Positions 49,785-57,648 of a stretch of 64,000 nucleotides of DNA are shown here, piece after piece. Under the pieces are notes generated by a model, which did no database searches, was not told where the DNA came from, and saw nothing but the letters and a program-made list of their open reading frames with translations. Origin of the DNA: Streptomyces sp. Lineage in GTDB: Bacteria > Actinomycetota > Actinomycetes > Streptomycetales > Streptomycetaceae. The stretch covers positions 1-64,000 of the forward strand of contig NZ_JAEKKT010000121.1 of NCBI RefSeq assembly GCF_019510245.1. Reading direction: 5' to 3'. The position numbers were made by a program, and so were the translations under genes. The number at the start of each line of letters is the position of its first letter. Positions within the stretch are counted from its first letter, which is position 1.

Positions 49785-51113
49785 ATGCAGGCAGAACCGA
49801 AGAAATCGCTGGTGGGGACGGAGTACGAGGTCGAGGTCGGCCCGGTCGCGCACGGCGGGCACTGCATCGCCAGGACCGCCGAGGGCCAGGTGCTGTTCGT
49901 CCGGCACGCGCTGCCCGGCGAGCGGGTCGTCGCCAAGGTGACCGAGGGCGAGGAGGGCGCCCGCTTCCTGCGCGCCGACGCGGTCGAGATCCTCGACGCG
50001 TCCAAGGACCGGGTCGAGGCCCCCTGCCCCTACGCCGGCCCCGGCCGCTGCGGCGGCTGCGACTGGCAGCACGCCAAGCCGGGCGCCCAGCGCCGTCTCA
50101 AGGGCGACGTGATCGCCGAACAGCTCCAGCGGCTCGCGGGCCTCACGCCCGAGGACGTCGGCTGGGACGGCACGGTGATGCCCGCCGAGGGCGACAAGCT
50201 GCCGGCGGGCGAGGTGCCGCAGTGGCGGACCCGGGTGCAGTACGCCGTCGACGCGGACGGCAACGCGGGACTGCGCCGGCACCGCTCCCACGAGGTGGAG
50301 CCGATCGAGCACTGCATGATCGCGGCGCCGGGCGTCAGCGAGCTGGGCATCGAGGAGCGCGACTGGTCGGGCATGGTCTCGATCGAGGCGATCGCCGCGA
50401 CGGGCTCCCAGGACCGCATGGTCATCCTGGAGCCGCGCCCCGGCGCCCGCCTTCCCCTGGTCGAGCTCGACAGGCCGGTCTCGGTCATGCGGGTCGACGA
50501 GCACGACGGCGGCATCCACCGCGTCCACGGCCGCGCCTTCGTCCGCGAACGCGCCGACGGCCGCACCCACCGGGTCGGCAGCGGTGGCTTCTGGCAGGTC
50601 CACCCGAAGGCGGCGGACACCCTGGTCACCGCCGTCATGCAGGGCCTCCTCCCGCGCAAGGGCGAGATGGCGCTGGACCTCTACTGCGGCGTCGGCCTCT
50701 TCGCCGGCGCCCTCGCCGACCGCCTCGGCGAGAAGGGCGCGGTCCTCGGCATCGAGTCCGGCAAGCGTGCGGTCGAGGACGCCCGCCACAACCTCGCCGA
50801 CTTCCCGCGGGTCCGCATCGAGCAGGGCAAGGTCGAGTCGGTCCTCCCGCGCACCGGCATCACCGAGGTCGACCTCATCGTCCTCGACCCGCCCCGCGCG
50901 GGCGCCGGCCGCAGGACGGTGGAACACCTGGCATCCCTGGGCGCCCGCCGCATCGCCTACGTGGCCTGCGACCCGGCAGCACTCGCCCGCGACCTGGCGT
51001 ACTTCCGGGACGGGGGGTACCGGGTGCGGATGCTGCGGGCGTTCGATCTGTTTCCGATGACCCACCACGTTGAGTGTGTCGCGATCCTTGAACCGGCCGC
51101 GAAGGGCTCCTGA
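49785..51113 (+). CDS. TRAM-domain RNA (uracil-5-)-methyltransferase, TrmA/RlmD-like
   Basis: ATG at 49785 has GGAG ten bases upstream; a TAGACT near 49717 could be its -10. The 442 residues comprise a TRAM domain (~8-70; YEVEVGPVAHGGHCIARTAEGQVLFVRHALPGERV), a four-cysteine iron-sulfur region (APCPYAGPGRCGGCDWQH plus a later EHCMIA), and a SAM methyltransferase domain. The latter has GSGGFWQVHPKAADTLVTAV, LDLYCGVGLFAGALADRLG, VLDPPRAGAGRRTVEHL and the catalytic-cysteine motif IAYVACDPAALARDLAYF. It makes 5-methyluridine in tRNA or 23S rRNA. It is the last gene before the second accessory region. Confidence 0.92.
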   Translation: MQAEPKKSLVGTEYEVEVGPVAHGGHCIARTAEGQVLFVRHALPGERVVAKVTEGEEGARFLRADAVEILDASKDRVEAPCPYAGPGRCGGCDWQHAKPGAQRRLKGDVIAEQLQRLAGLTPEDVGWDGTVMPAEGDKLPAGEVPQWRTRVQYAVDADGNAGLRRHRSHEVEPIEHCMIAAPGVSELGIEERDWSGMVSIEAIAATGSQDRMVILEPRPGARLPLVELDRPVSVMRVDEHDGGIHRVHGRAFVRERADGRTHRVGSGGFWQVHPKAADTLVTAVMQGLLPRKGEMALDLYCGVGLFAGALADRLGEKGAVLGIESGKRAVEDARHNLADFPRVRIEQGKVESVLPRTGITEVDLIVLDPPRAGAGRRTVEHLASLGARRIAYVACDPAALARDLAYFRDGGYRVRMLRAFDLFPMTHHVECVAILEPAAKGS

Positions 51114-51495
51114 CCTGCGGGCTCTTGTAGATTCCTCAGGCGCGGCCGGTGCGCTCGATCTGTTTCCCGGAATGCATGACGTGAACCACGTCCGATGTGC
51201 GCCTGAGCGTCACTGACCTGCTGTTTTGCGAGCACTACGGGGACGGCGGCTGTGCCTCGTTCGGTGCAGGCCAGCACGGCGGCAGGTTGTCTTGACGCTC
51301 GGACGACGCTCGCTCTGATGGTCTGTCAGAGCAGTGTCGACCGCGCTCGGTCCGGTGGGCCGCCCGTCCCATGCGGTCCACCACCCTGACGAGCGCGGCC
51401 GGGGGCTCGCGGCCCGTCTGGCGGCCACGGCGACTGGGAGCGTCCAGTGCCCGGCTGTCGCGCATGGCGATCGACAACCGGGCAATGCGCCAGGG
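51114..51495. other. 382-bp region between the TrmA-like and GltB-like genes
   Basis: No gene is supported. Two inverted repeats are visible: GCTCTGA/TCAGAGC with a 7-base loop at 51312-51332, and a long-range CTCAGGCGC/GCGCCTGAG pair at 51135 and 51199. Base composition is less extreme than in the core genes on the left. The region likely carries the promoter of the GltB-like operon and is the left junction of the second accessory region. Confidence 0.55.
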
Positions 51496-53079
51496 ATGAC
51501 ACGCGTAGGAATCGTCCTCCTGGCTCTCGTGGCCGCTCTCGGGGCTTTGGCCGCGGCGCTCAGGATCTCGCCCTATTGGTGGTTCGCCGCCGTTCCGCTC
51601 CTTTTCACGGGGGTGCTGGGCGCTTGGGACCTGGTGCAGTGGCGGCACTCGGTGCTGCGTAACTATCCCGTCCTCGGCCATGCCCGCTACCTCCTGGAGC
51701 GCGTACGCCCGGAGCTGCAGCAATACTTCATCGAGCGGAACTATGACGGGCGCCCGTTCGACCGGGATGTGCGCAGCATCGTCTACGAGCGCGCCAAGGG
51801 CACCGACGCAGAGGAGCCGTACGGCACCGAGCGGGACGTGTACCAGCCCGGTTACGAGTTCCTCGTCCCGTCGATGGCGCCGTGCCCGGTGCCGAAGGAT
51901 CCGCCGCGCGTGAGGATCGGCGGACCGGACTGCAGCCGTCCGTACGACATGGCACTGCTGAACGTCTCGGCGATGAGTTTCGGCTCGCTCTCCGCCAACG
52001 CGGTCCTCGCGCTCAACGGGGGTGCTGCGGCCGGGGGTTTCGCCCAGGACACCGGTGAGGGCGGGCTGTCCGAGTATCACCTCCGTCCGGGAGGCGACCT
52101 CGTTTGGGAGATCGGTACAGGGTACTTCGGCTGCCGTACCGAAGAAGGCGGTTTCGACGCGGCCGAGTTCGCCGACAAGGCCGCACACGAGCACGTCAGG
52201 TGTGTGTCCCTGAAACTGTCGCAGGGTGCGAAGCCCGGCATCGGCGGTGTTCTGCCGGGAGCCAAGGTGAACGCCGAGATCGCCCGGGTCCGCGACGTGC
52301 CCGAGGGGCGGACGGTCGTCTCCCCGCCGTACCACCGGGTGTTCTCCACCCCGCGCGAACTCGTGCGCTTCATCGCTCGCATGCGCGGGTTGTCCGGTGG
52401 CAAGCCTGCCGGGTTCAAGCTGTGTGTGGGCTCCCGCCGGCAGTTCCTGGCCGTGTGCAAGGCCATGCTGGAGGAGGGCACTGCGCCTGATTTCATCGTG
52501 GTGGACGGCTCCGAGGGTGGGACCGGTGCGGCGCCGCTGGAGTTCGCGGACCATGTGGGCACCCCGCTCACCGAGGGTTTGCACACCGTTCACAACGCCC
52601 TCGTGGGCGTGGGCCTGCGCGATCGGATCAAGATCGGGGCGAGCGGCAAGATCGCCACCGGCACTGACCTGGTCAAACGCATGGTGCAGGGCGCCGACTA
52701 CGGCAACGCTGCGCGGGCGATGATGTTCGCCGTCGGGTGCATCCAAGCGCAGAGGTGCCATACCAACACCTGCCCCACGGGTGTCACGACCCAGGACCCA
52801 CGGCGTGCCCGCGCCCTCGACGTAGGCGACAAGACGACGCGCGTCCAGCGCTTCCAGGAAGCGACCGTGGCCAGCGCGTTGCAGATCATGGCGTCCATGG
52901 GTGTCACCGATCCCGCGGAACTGCGTCCGCACATGCTCCGCCGGCGCGTCGACCCCTGCACCGAACGCTCCTTCGAGGAGCTGTACGAGTGGCTTGCGCC
53001 AGGGCAGCTGCTCGCCGAGCCGCCCGCCTCCTGGGCGGCCGACTGGCAGGCCGCCGACCCCGACCGTTTCACCGTGTGA
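51496..53079 (+). CDS. FMN-binding glutamate-synthase-like protein (GltB2-type), membrane-anchored
   Basis: ATG at 51496 gives a 527-residue protein. It starts with a hydrophobic helix pair (VGIVLLALVAALGALAAAL, WWFAAVPLLFTGVLGAWDLV), so it is probably membrane-anchored. The rest is the glutamate-synthase FMN barrel: LLNVSAMSFGSLSANAVLALN, DTGEGGLSEYHL, SLKLSQGAKPGIGGVLPGAKV, DFIVVDGSEGGTGAAPLEFADHVG and KIGASGKIATGTDLVKRM. CIQAQRCHTNTCPTGVTTQDP provides the three cysteines of a 3Fe-4S cluster. The glutamine amidotransferase domain of true GltB is absent, so the physiological reaction is unknown. The TPP-enzyme gene follows after 13 bp. Confidence 0.88.
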   Translation: MTRVGIVLLALVAALGALAAALRISPYWWFAAVPLLFTGVLGAWDLVQWRHSVLRNYPVLGHARYLLERVRPELQQYFIERNYDGRPFDRDVRSIVYERAKGTDAEEPYGTERDVYQPGYEFLVPSMAPCPVPKDPPRVRIGGPDCSRPYDMALLNVSAMSFGSLSANAVLALNGGAAAGGFAQDTGEGGLSEYHLRPGGDLVWEIGTGYFGCRTEEGGFDAAEFADKAAHEHVRCVSLKLSQGAKPGIGGVLPGAKVNAEIARVRDVPEGRTVVSPPYHRVFSTPRELVRFIARMRGLSGGKPAGFKLCVGSRRQFLAVCKAMLEEGTAPDFIVVDGSEGGTGAAPLEFADHVGTPLTEGLHTVHNALVGVGLRDRIKIGASGKIATGTDLVKRMVQGADYGNAARAMMFAVGCIQAQRCHTNTCPTGVTTQDPRRARALDVGDKTTRVQRFQEATVASALQIMASMGVTDPAELRPHMLRRRVDPCTERSFEELYEWLAPGQLLAEPPASWAADWQAADPDRFTV

Positions 53080-53092
53080 CCTGGAGGACTAC

Positions 53093-54856
53093 GTGACCCG
53101 TACTGTTGCCCGCGTCATCGTGGACGCGTTGAGCGAGCTCGGCGTGCGCCAGGTGTTCGGCGTCGTGGGAGACGCGCTCAATCCCCTGACCGACGCCATC
53201 CGCACCACCGAGGGCCTGGAATGGGTGGGCTGCCGGCACGAGGAGGCGGCGGCTTTCGCCGCGAGCGCCCAGTCGCAGCTCACCGGCACCCTCGGCGTGT
53301 GCATGGGCACGGTCGGACCCGGTTCCGTCCACCTCCTCAACGGGCTGTACGACGCGGCCAAGAGCCACGCTCCGGTCCTGGCCATCGCCGGCCAGGTGCC
53401 GCTCGCCGAACTCGGCAGCGACTACTTCCAGGAGGTGGACAACGACGCCCTCTTCAGGGATGTGGCCGTGTTCCGCGCGACCATCACCTCTCCCGACCAG
53501 CTTCCGCAGATGCTGGAGACGGCGGTGCGTCACGCACTGGGCCGCAGAGGCGTCGCCGTTCTCACGGTGCCGGGTGACCTGGGCGAGCGGGAACTGACCG
53601 CCGACCGGCCGGCCCGGTTCTCCCTGAACGCCCCGGTGAGCCGGCCGGACGGGTCGGCCGTCCACCGTGCCGCGGAACTCCTCGACCGCTCCGAACGGGT
53701 CACCCTGCTCGTCGGTGAGGGCGCCCGCGCCGCTCGCGAGGACGTCCTCACCCTCGCCGACCGCCTGGCCGCACCGATGGTGCTCACCCTGAAGGCCAAG
53801 GCGGGCTTCGAAGGCGACGACAACCCCTTCCAGGTCGGCCAGACGGGGCTGATCGGCAACCCCGCCGCCGCTGCGGCCCTCCAAGACGCGGACACCCTGC
53901 TGCTGCTCGGCACGGACTTCCCCTACCGGGACTGGTATCCCGAGGGCCGGACCGTGATCCAGGTGGACACCGAGGCCACCCATATCGGACGCCGGGTACC
54001 GGTCGATGTCGGGCTCGTGGGAGACACCGGCGCCACCGTACGCGACCTCCTGGACGACCTCGCCGCCGTGCCCGCCGGGTTCGAAGGCGCACGTGACCGC
54101 TCGCACCTGGAGAGGGCGCGTGAACGCTTCGACCAGTGGCGCACCGGTCAGGCGCGGCTCGCCGATCCGTCGCACGACAAAGGCGTGGTGGGCCGTATCC
54201 GCTCCGCGCTGGACAACCGCGCCCATGACATCCGCCCTGAGGCGCTGGCCGCGGCCGTCGACCGGATCGCGGCCGATGACGCCGTCTTCACCTCTGACAC
54301 GGGCATGGCCACCGTGTGGCTCTCGCGCTTCGTCGAGATGCGCGGCGAGCGGCGCCTCATCGGCTCCTACAACCTCGGCTCGATGGCCAACGCCATGCCC
54401 CAGGCCCTGGGCGCCCAGTGCCTGGACCGCGAGCGCCAGGTCGTGGCCTTCTGCGGCGACGGCGGACTGAGCATGCTCCTTGGCGACCTCATGACCCTGA
54501 AGACGTACCGCCTTCCCGTCAAGCTCGTCGTCTTCGACAACCGCCGGCTGGGCATGGTGAAACTCGAACAGGAGCAGTCCGGCCTGCCCGAGTTCGGCAC
54601 CGTGCTCGACAACCCCGACTTCGCCGCCGTAGCCGAAGCCATGGGCATCACCGGCATCCGTGTGACCGACCCGGCCGAGGTGGAGGGCGCCGTGCGACGC
54701 GCCTTCGGCAGTCCGGGCCCGGTCCTGCTGGACGTCCTCACCAACCCCGACGAGATCGCCGTCCCGGCCAAGCCGACCGTCGAGCAGGGCTGGGGTTTCG
54801 CGGTCGCCAAGGTGAAGGAAATCGTACGCAGTCATGGAGAGCCCGGCGGGGACTGA
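53093..54856 (+). CDS. Thiamine-diphosphate enzyme, pyruvate oxidase/dehydrogenase (PoxB)-like
   Basis: GTG at 53093 with CTGGAGGA upstream gives 587 residues. The order is PYR domain with the TPP-activating Glu (GCRHEEAAAFAASAQSQLTG; MGTVGPGSVHLLNGLYDA), central FAD/ADP-type domain (~190-340; LTLKAKAGFEGDDNPFQVGQTGLIGNPAAA, DTLLLLGTDFPYRDWYP) and PP domain (CGDGGLSMLLGDLMTLKTYRLPVKLVVFDNRRLG). The last holds the GDG-N TPP motif. This resembles pyruvate oxidase/pyruvate:quinone oxidoreductase, which yields acetate or acetyl phosphate and CO2. A C-terminal membrane-binding helix as in PoxB is not obvious. It forms an operon with the GltB-like gene, an unusual pairing. Confidence 0.88.
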   Translation: MTRTVARVIVDALSELGVRQVFGVVGDALNPLTDAIRTTEGLEWVGCRHEEAAAFAASAQSQLTGTLGVCMGTVGPGSVHLLNGLYDAAKSHAPVLAIAGQVPLAELGSDYFQEVDNDALFRDVAVFRATITSPDQLPQMLETAVRHALGRRGVAVLTVPGDLGERELTADRPARFSLNAPVSRPDGSAVHRAAELLDRSERVTLLVGEGARAAREDVLTLADRLAAPMVLTLKAKAGFEGDDNPFQVGQTGLIGNPAAAAALQDADTLLLLGTDFPYRDWYPEGRTVIQVDTEATHIGRRVPVDVGLVGDTGATVRDLLDDLAAVPAGFEGARDRSHLERARERFDQWRTGQARLADPSHDKGVVGRIRSALDNRAHDIRPEALAAAVDRIAADDAVFTSDTGMATVWLSRFVEMRGERRLIGSYNLGSMANAMPQALGAQCLDRERQVVAFCGDGGLSMLLGDLMTLKTYRLPVKLVVFDNRRLGMVKLEQEQSGLPEFGTVLDNPDFAAVAEAMGITGIRVTDPAEVEGAVRRAFGSPGPVLLDVLTNPDEIAVPAKPTVEQGWGFAVAKVKEIVRSHGEPGGD

Positions 54857-54889
54857 CAACAGTTCGAGGAATGCCGGTCGGCGGACGGG

Positions 54890-54905
54890 GTAGGCGCGTG
54901 CCTAC
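54890..54905. promoter_or_regulatory. Perfect 16-bp inverted repeat upstream of the sigma factor gene
   Basis: GTAGGC and GCCTAC flank GCGT, 46 bp upstream of the sigma factor start. A GGGTAG overlaps the left arm and resembles the -10 element (GGGTAC-like) of SigB-type promoters, although no matching -35 (GTTT) was seen at the right distance. An autoregulatory promoter or operator is plausible. Confidence 0.45.
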
Positions 54906-54950
54906 CGGACATGGACCGGCGAGGACGAGGCTGATCGACTGAGAGGCGCC

Positions 54951-55796
54951 ATGATGCCGACGACTACCGTGCTGACCGCCGAGCAGACGGTGGATGTGCC
55001 GGAGATCACGGTCCCCTCCAAGGTCGCGCCGAAGGACGCGCGGGAGCTGTCGAAGCCGTTCTTCGACCGGCTGGCCGTCCTGGAGGAGGGAACGCCCGAG
55101 TATCAGTACGCGCGCAACACGCTGATCGAGATGAACATGTCGCTGGTCCGGTTCGCGGCCGGCCGGTTCCGCAGCCGCGGGCCGGAGGAGATGGAGGACA
55201 TCGTCCAGGTCGGCATGATCGGTCTGATCAAGGCGATCGACCGCTTCGAGCTGACCCGCGAGGTCGAGTTCACCTCCTTCGCCGTGCCGTACATCGTCGG
55301 CGAGATCAAGCGGTTCTTCCGCGATACCTCCTGGGCCGTACATGTCCCGCGCCGGCTCCAGGAGGCCCGCGTCCAACTCGCCCGCGCCAACGAGGAACTG
55401 CGCAGCCGGCTGGGCCGGACACCGACCACCAGAGAGCTTTCCGAGCTGATGAGCCTTACGGAGGACGAGGTCGTGGAGGCCCAACTGGCCTCCAACGGCT
55501 ACAAGTCGGCCTCCCTGGACGCGGCGATCAACGGCAGTGAGGACGGCGAGGCCGCGCTGGCGGACTTCATCGGCGACGAGGACGCCGCCCTCGGCCTGAT
55601 CGAGGACTTCCACGCCCTGGCCCCGATGATCGCCGAGCTCGACGAACGCGACCGCAAGATCATCCACTGGCGGTTCGTGGAGGAACTCACCCAGGCCCAG
55701 ATCGGTGAACGTCTCGGTGTCTCCCAGATGCACGTCTCCCGGCTGATCTCCCGTCTCCTGGCCCGCCTGCGCGAAGGCATGCTCAGCACCGTCTGA
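54951..55796 (+). CDS. SigB/SigF/SigG-family RNA polymerase sigma factor
   Basis: Tandem ATGs at 54951 and 54954 follow GAGAGG. The 281-residue protein is a group 3 sigma factor of the SigB/SigF type. Region 2 is ARNTLIEMNMSLVRFAAGRFRSRGPEEMEDIVQVGMIGLIKAIDRFELTREVEFTSFAVPYIVGEIKRFFRDTSW. Region 3 (RRLQEARVQLARANEELRSRLGRTPTTRELSELM) and region 4 (ELDERDRKIIHWRFVEELTQAQIGERLGVSQMHVSRLISRLLARLREG) are complete. These sigmas drive osmotic, oxidative or sporulation responses and are usually held by an anti-sigma kinase; no rsb-type gene is present here. The CsbD-like gene nearby is a typical target class. Confidence 0.92.
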   Translation: MMPTTTVLTAEQTVDVPEITVPSKVAPKDARELSKPFFDRLAVLEEGTPEYQYARNTLIEMNMSLVRFAAGRFRSRGPEEMEDIVQVGMIGLIKAIDRFELTREVEFTSFAVPYIVGEIKRFFRDTSWAVHVPRRLQEARVQLARANEELRSRLGRTPTTRELSELMSLTEDEVVEAQLASNGYKSASLDAAINGSEDGEAALADFIGDEDAALGLIEDFHALAPMIAELDERDRKIIHWRFVEELTQAQIGERLGVSQMHVSRLISRLLARLREGMLSTV

Positions 55797-56310
55797 CGCT
55801 CGCGGGCCCGGCAGCCGGACGGCAGCCGGGCGTCCTGCGGAGCGGGGGAGAGGTCGGATGTGGTGCCTCGCTTTTGTGAGGTCCTGCCGATCGGGCGAGC
55901 CCCGGGGCCGCGTGGTGCGGTCCGCCTCCGCACTCGCCGCGATCGGGTGCGGGCCGATGACAGATACGGCGCTCCGAGCACCGTTCCCACCCCGAGACGC
56001 GGCGCACCGCGCGAGGCGGACCGCAGCAAGCGGCCGGCGGGCAGACACCGCCACAGGTCAACCGGGCGGCCTGCTCACGGTTCGTGCGGTGTCGGCGCGT
56101 GCGTGCCGAACTGAGCGAACCGGCCGAAGGGAAGACTGCGGGCGGTACCGCCGCAGGTACTGGAAGACCGGCTCATTCCCCGTGCACGGGCTTCGCCGGC
56201 TCTGCGTTGAACTGAGCGCCGACCAGCAGGGGCAGGTCGGACAGCCATAGCCGGACCAGGAAGACAGTTCTACCGCCAATTGCCTGCGTGTTCGGCCCTC
56301 GGCGATCTGT
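55797..56310. other. 514-bp gene-poor region downstream of the sigma factor
   Basis: Open frames exist on both strands but none has a ribosome binding site or recognisable protein. Arg/Pro/Gly-rich translation in all frames suggests non-coding or decayed DNA. No terminator-like hairpin for the sigma factor gene was found. The region ends at the csbD terminator. Confidence 0.55.
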
Positions 56311-56353
56311 CGAAAGGGGCCTTCCCGGAGTCACGCCGGGCAGGCCCCTTTCG
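56311..56353 (-). terminator. Nested hairpin terminator downstream of the CsbD-like gene
   Basis: CGAAAGGGGCCT and its exact complement form 12-bp outer arms, and CCCGG/CCGGG forms an inner stem. It lies 24 bp beyond the leftward CsbD-like stop. A-rich bases on the left arm of the plus strand give a U-rich tract in the leftward RNA. Confidence 0.88.
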
Positions 56354-56376
56354 AATTCTCGGTGGAGAATGCAGGT

Positions 56377-56550
56377 TTAGTGCTTGAACGCGTCCTTCGC
56401 CTTTTCCTTGGCCTCACGGGCATCACCCGTGCTCTTCTCAGCCTGCCCCTCAGCGGCCATACGGTCGTTTCCGATGGCGCTTCCCACGGCTTCCTTGGCC
56501 TTGCCCTCGGCCTGCTCGCTCTTTGCCTTGGCCTTTTCGCCGGCAGTCAT
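56377..56550 (-). CDS. CsbD-family general stress protein
   Basis: ATG at 56550 has AGGAGGT eight bases upstream. The 57-residue product MTAGEKAKAKSEQAEGKAKE followed by AVGSAIGNDRMAAEGQAEKS is a CsbD-like protein. It is small, highly charged and Ala/Lys/Glu-rich, and lacks tryptophan and cysteine. CsbD genes are SigB targets in Bacillus and stress-induced in actinobacteria; molecular function is unknown. The adjacent SigB-family gene makes it a likely target here. It is divergent from the small hydrophobic protein gene (139 bp apart), suggesting shared stress control. The longer open frame upstream is not coding. Confidence 0.88.
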   Translation of the reverse strand: MTAGEKAKAKSEQAEGKAKEAVGSAIGNDRMAAEGQAEKSTGDAREAKEKAKDAFKH

Positions 56551-56689
56551 GGAAGAGTACCTCCTGATAGCTCGTGTGCCGCTGTCGCGGTAACCCGCTT
56601 GTGCCCCGGCGTTCCTTTCACAAACAAAGCGTAGTCGGTGAATGGCCACAGAATTGCAGGGCAGACGAGAGTGCAGGAGGTTGATAAAC

Positions 56690-56860
56690 ATGGTTCCCCT
56701 GCTGCTTGTTCTGCTTCTTGCGCTGCTCCTCTTTGGTGCCGGCTTCGCCGTCAAGATCCTCTGGTGGGTCGCCGTCGCCGTCCTGGTGCTGTGGCTTCTC
56801 GGCTTCGTCATGCGCTCCACCACCGCCGGTGGTGGCCGAGGTCGTTGGTACCGATGGTGA
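56690..56860 (+). CDS. Small hydrophobic membrane protein (56 aa)
   Basis: ATG at 56690 has AGGAGG nine bases upstream. The product begins MVPLLLVLLLALLLFGAGFA, has two closely spaced hydrophobic segments (the second is LWWVAVAVLVLWLLGFV), and ends in a short Gly/Arg-rich tail (TTAGGGRGRWYRW). It resembles the DUF5670/Lmo0937-type hydrophobic proteins often found beside stress genes in Streptomyces. It probably sits in the cytoplasmic membrane; role unknown. It is divergent from the CsbD-like gene. Confidence 0.75.
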   Translation: MVPLLLVLLLALLLFGAGFAVKILWWVAVAVLVLWLLGFVMRSTTAGGGRGRWYRW

Positions 56861-57104
56861 TCTGACCCGCAGCGCGCCTTCATCACGGGGTCCGGCCGAT
56901 ATGACGGCCGGGCCCCGTGCGCATGCCGGACGTGGGGGGACCTGGTACGCAAGAGGCCATAAAGCCCATAAGTGTCCCAAACAGCAGCAGGTAGGCGTGT
57001 TGCAGTCGAGGGCGGGACACGCACGCGCGAGGGAATCCGCGCGACCTCCTGCCGTGTCCCCGCCCCCGGCCTTACCGGCGGCCGTGCGCCCAGCCGGGCT
57101 GCGG

Positions 57105-57450
57105 CGGCGGAGGGTTTGCATGTCCTGCCAGCCGATGCTTGCGGAGCCGCGCACGCCCTGCACCACCGACGAGCCGGCCTACGGGTGTTCCGTGAAACGG
57201 TCGCGGTCATCGAAGAGTTCGTCATGACACTCGGCCCAGTCCTGCGCGAACGCGGCGGCGATGCCGTCCATGGCCGGGCCGCGCACCTGGACGTGGGTGT
57301 CGCGCCACTCGGCAGGGTTGCGGGCATTGCCGGTCCATTCCTCCGACCCCCTGGGCCTGACGGCCGTCGCGCCGCCCCTGCCGATGCCCGAGTACACCGT
57401 CAGCTCGATCTGGCATGCCACTGTGCCGACGACCCCGCTCACGTCTGGCT
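57105..57450 (-). pseudogene. Remnant of a phospholipase-D-family (cardiolipin-synthase-like) gene
   Basis: On the minus strand one frame reads ATAVRPRGSEEWTGNARNPA, then EWRDTHVQVRGPAMDGIAAA, then FAQDWAECHDELFDDRDRFTEHP. It then meets a TAG at 57179-57181 and continues in the same frame as AGSSVVQGVRGSASIGWQDM followed by QTL before losing similarity. The WRDTHVQVRGPA(M/V)xGI and SxxVVQxVRGSASIGWQDM patterns belong to PLD-type phosphatidyltransferases, in the stretch between the two HKD motifs. Neither HKD motif remains. An in-frame stop and missing ends show a decayed gene. Boundaries are approximate. Confidence 0.65.
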
Positions 57451-57553
57451 CCGCCACCTGGTCGCTGGGCGTGCTGTGCGGCCGTAGACACGGGCCCGAA
57501 GGGCACCCCGGCCGTTGCCTGGCCGAAATTCGTGCGAAACACACCCTCCCTAA

Positions 57554-57598
57554 GGTCACCCGCACGTCGGTCATGGCTGCAACGGCCGACGGGTGACC
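57554..57598. promoter_or_regulatory. Inverted repeat upstream of the NCS2 permease operon
   Basis: GGTCACCCG and its exact complement CGGGTGACC are separated by 27 bases, with an additional inner GTCGG/CCGAC pair. It lies 50-95 bp upstream of the permease start, suiting either an operator for a purine-responsive regulator or an RNA leader hairpin. Confidence 0.5.
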
Positions 57599-57648
57599 GG
57601 CAGTCCGGCGCTAACCAGCCACCTTTCACCGCGTTTTGAGGAGGAAGG

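Noticed and set aside
56551..56689. SigB-type promoters between the csbD-like and hydrophobic protein genes
   Set aside because: GTTTGT and GGGTTA are present on the minus strand but are 23 bp apart, outside the 14-16 bp range expected for this sigma class.
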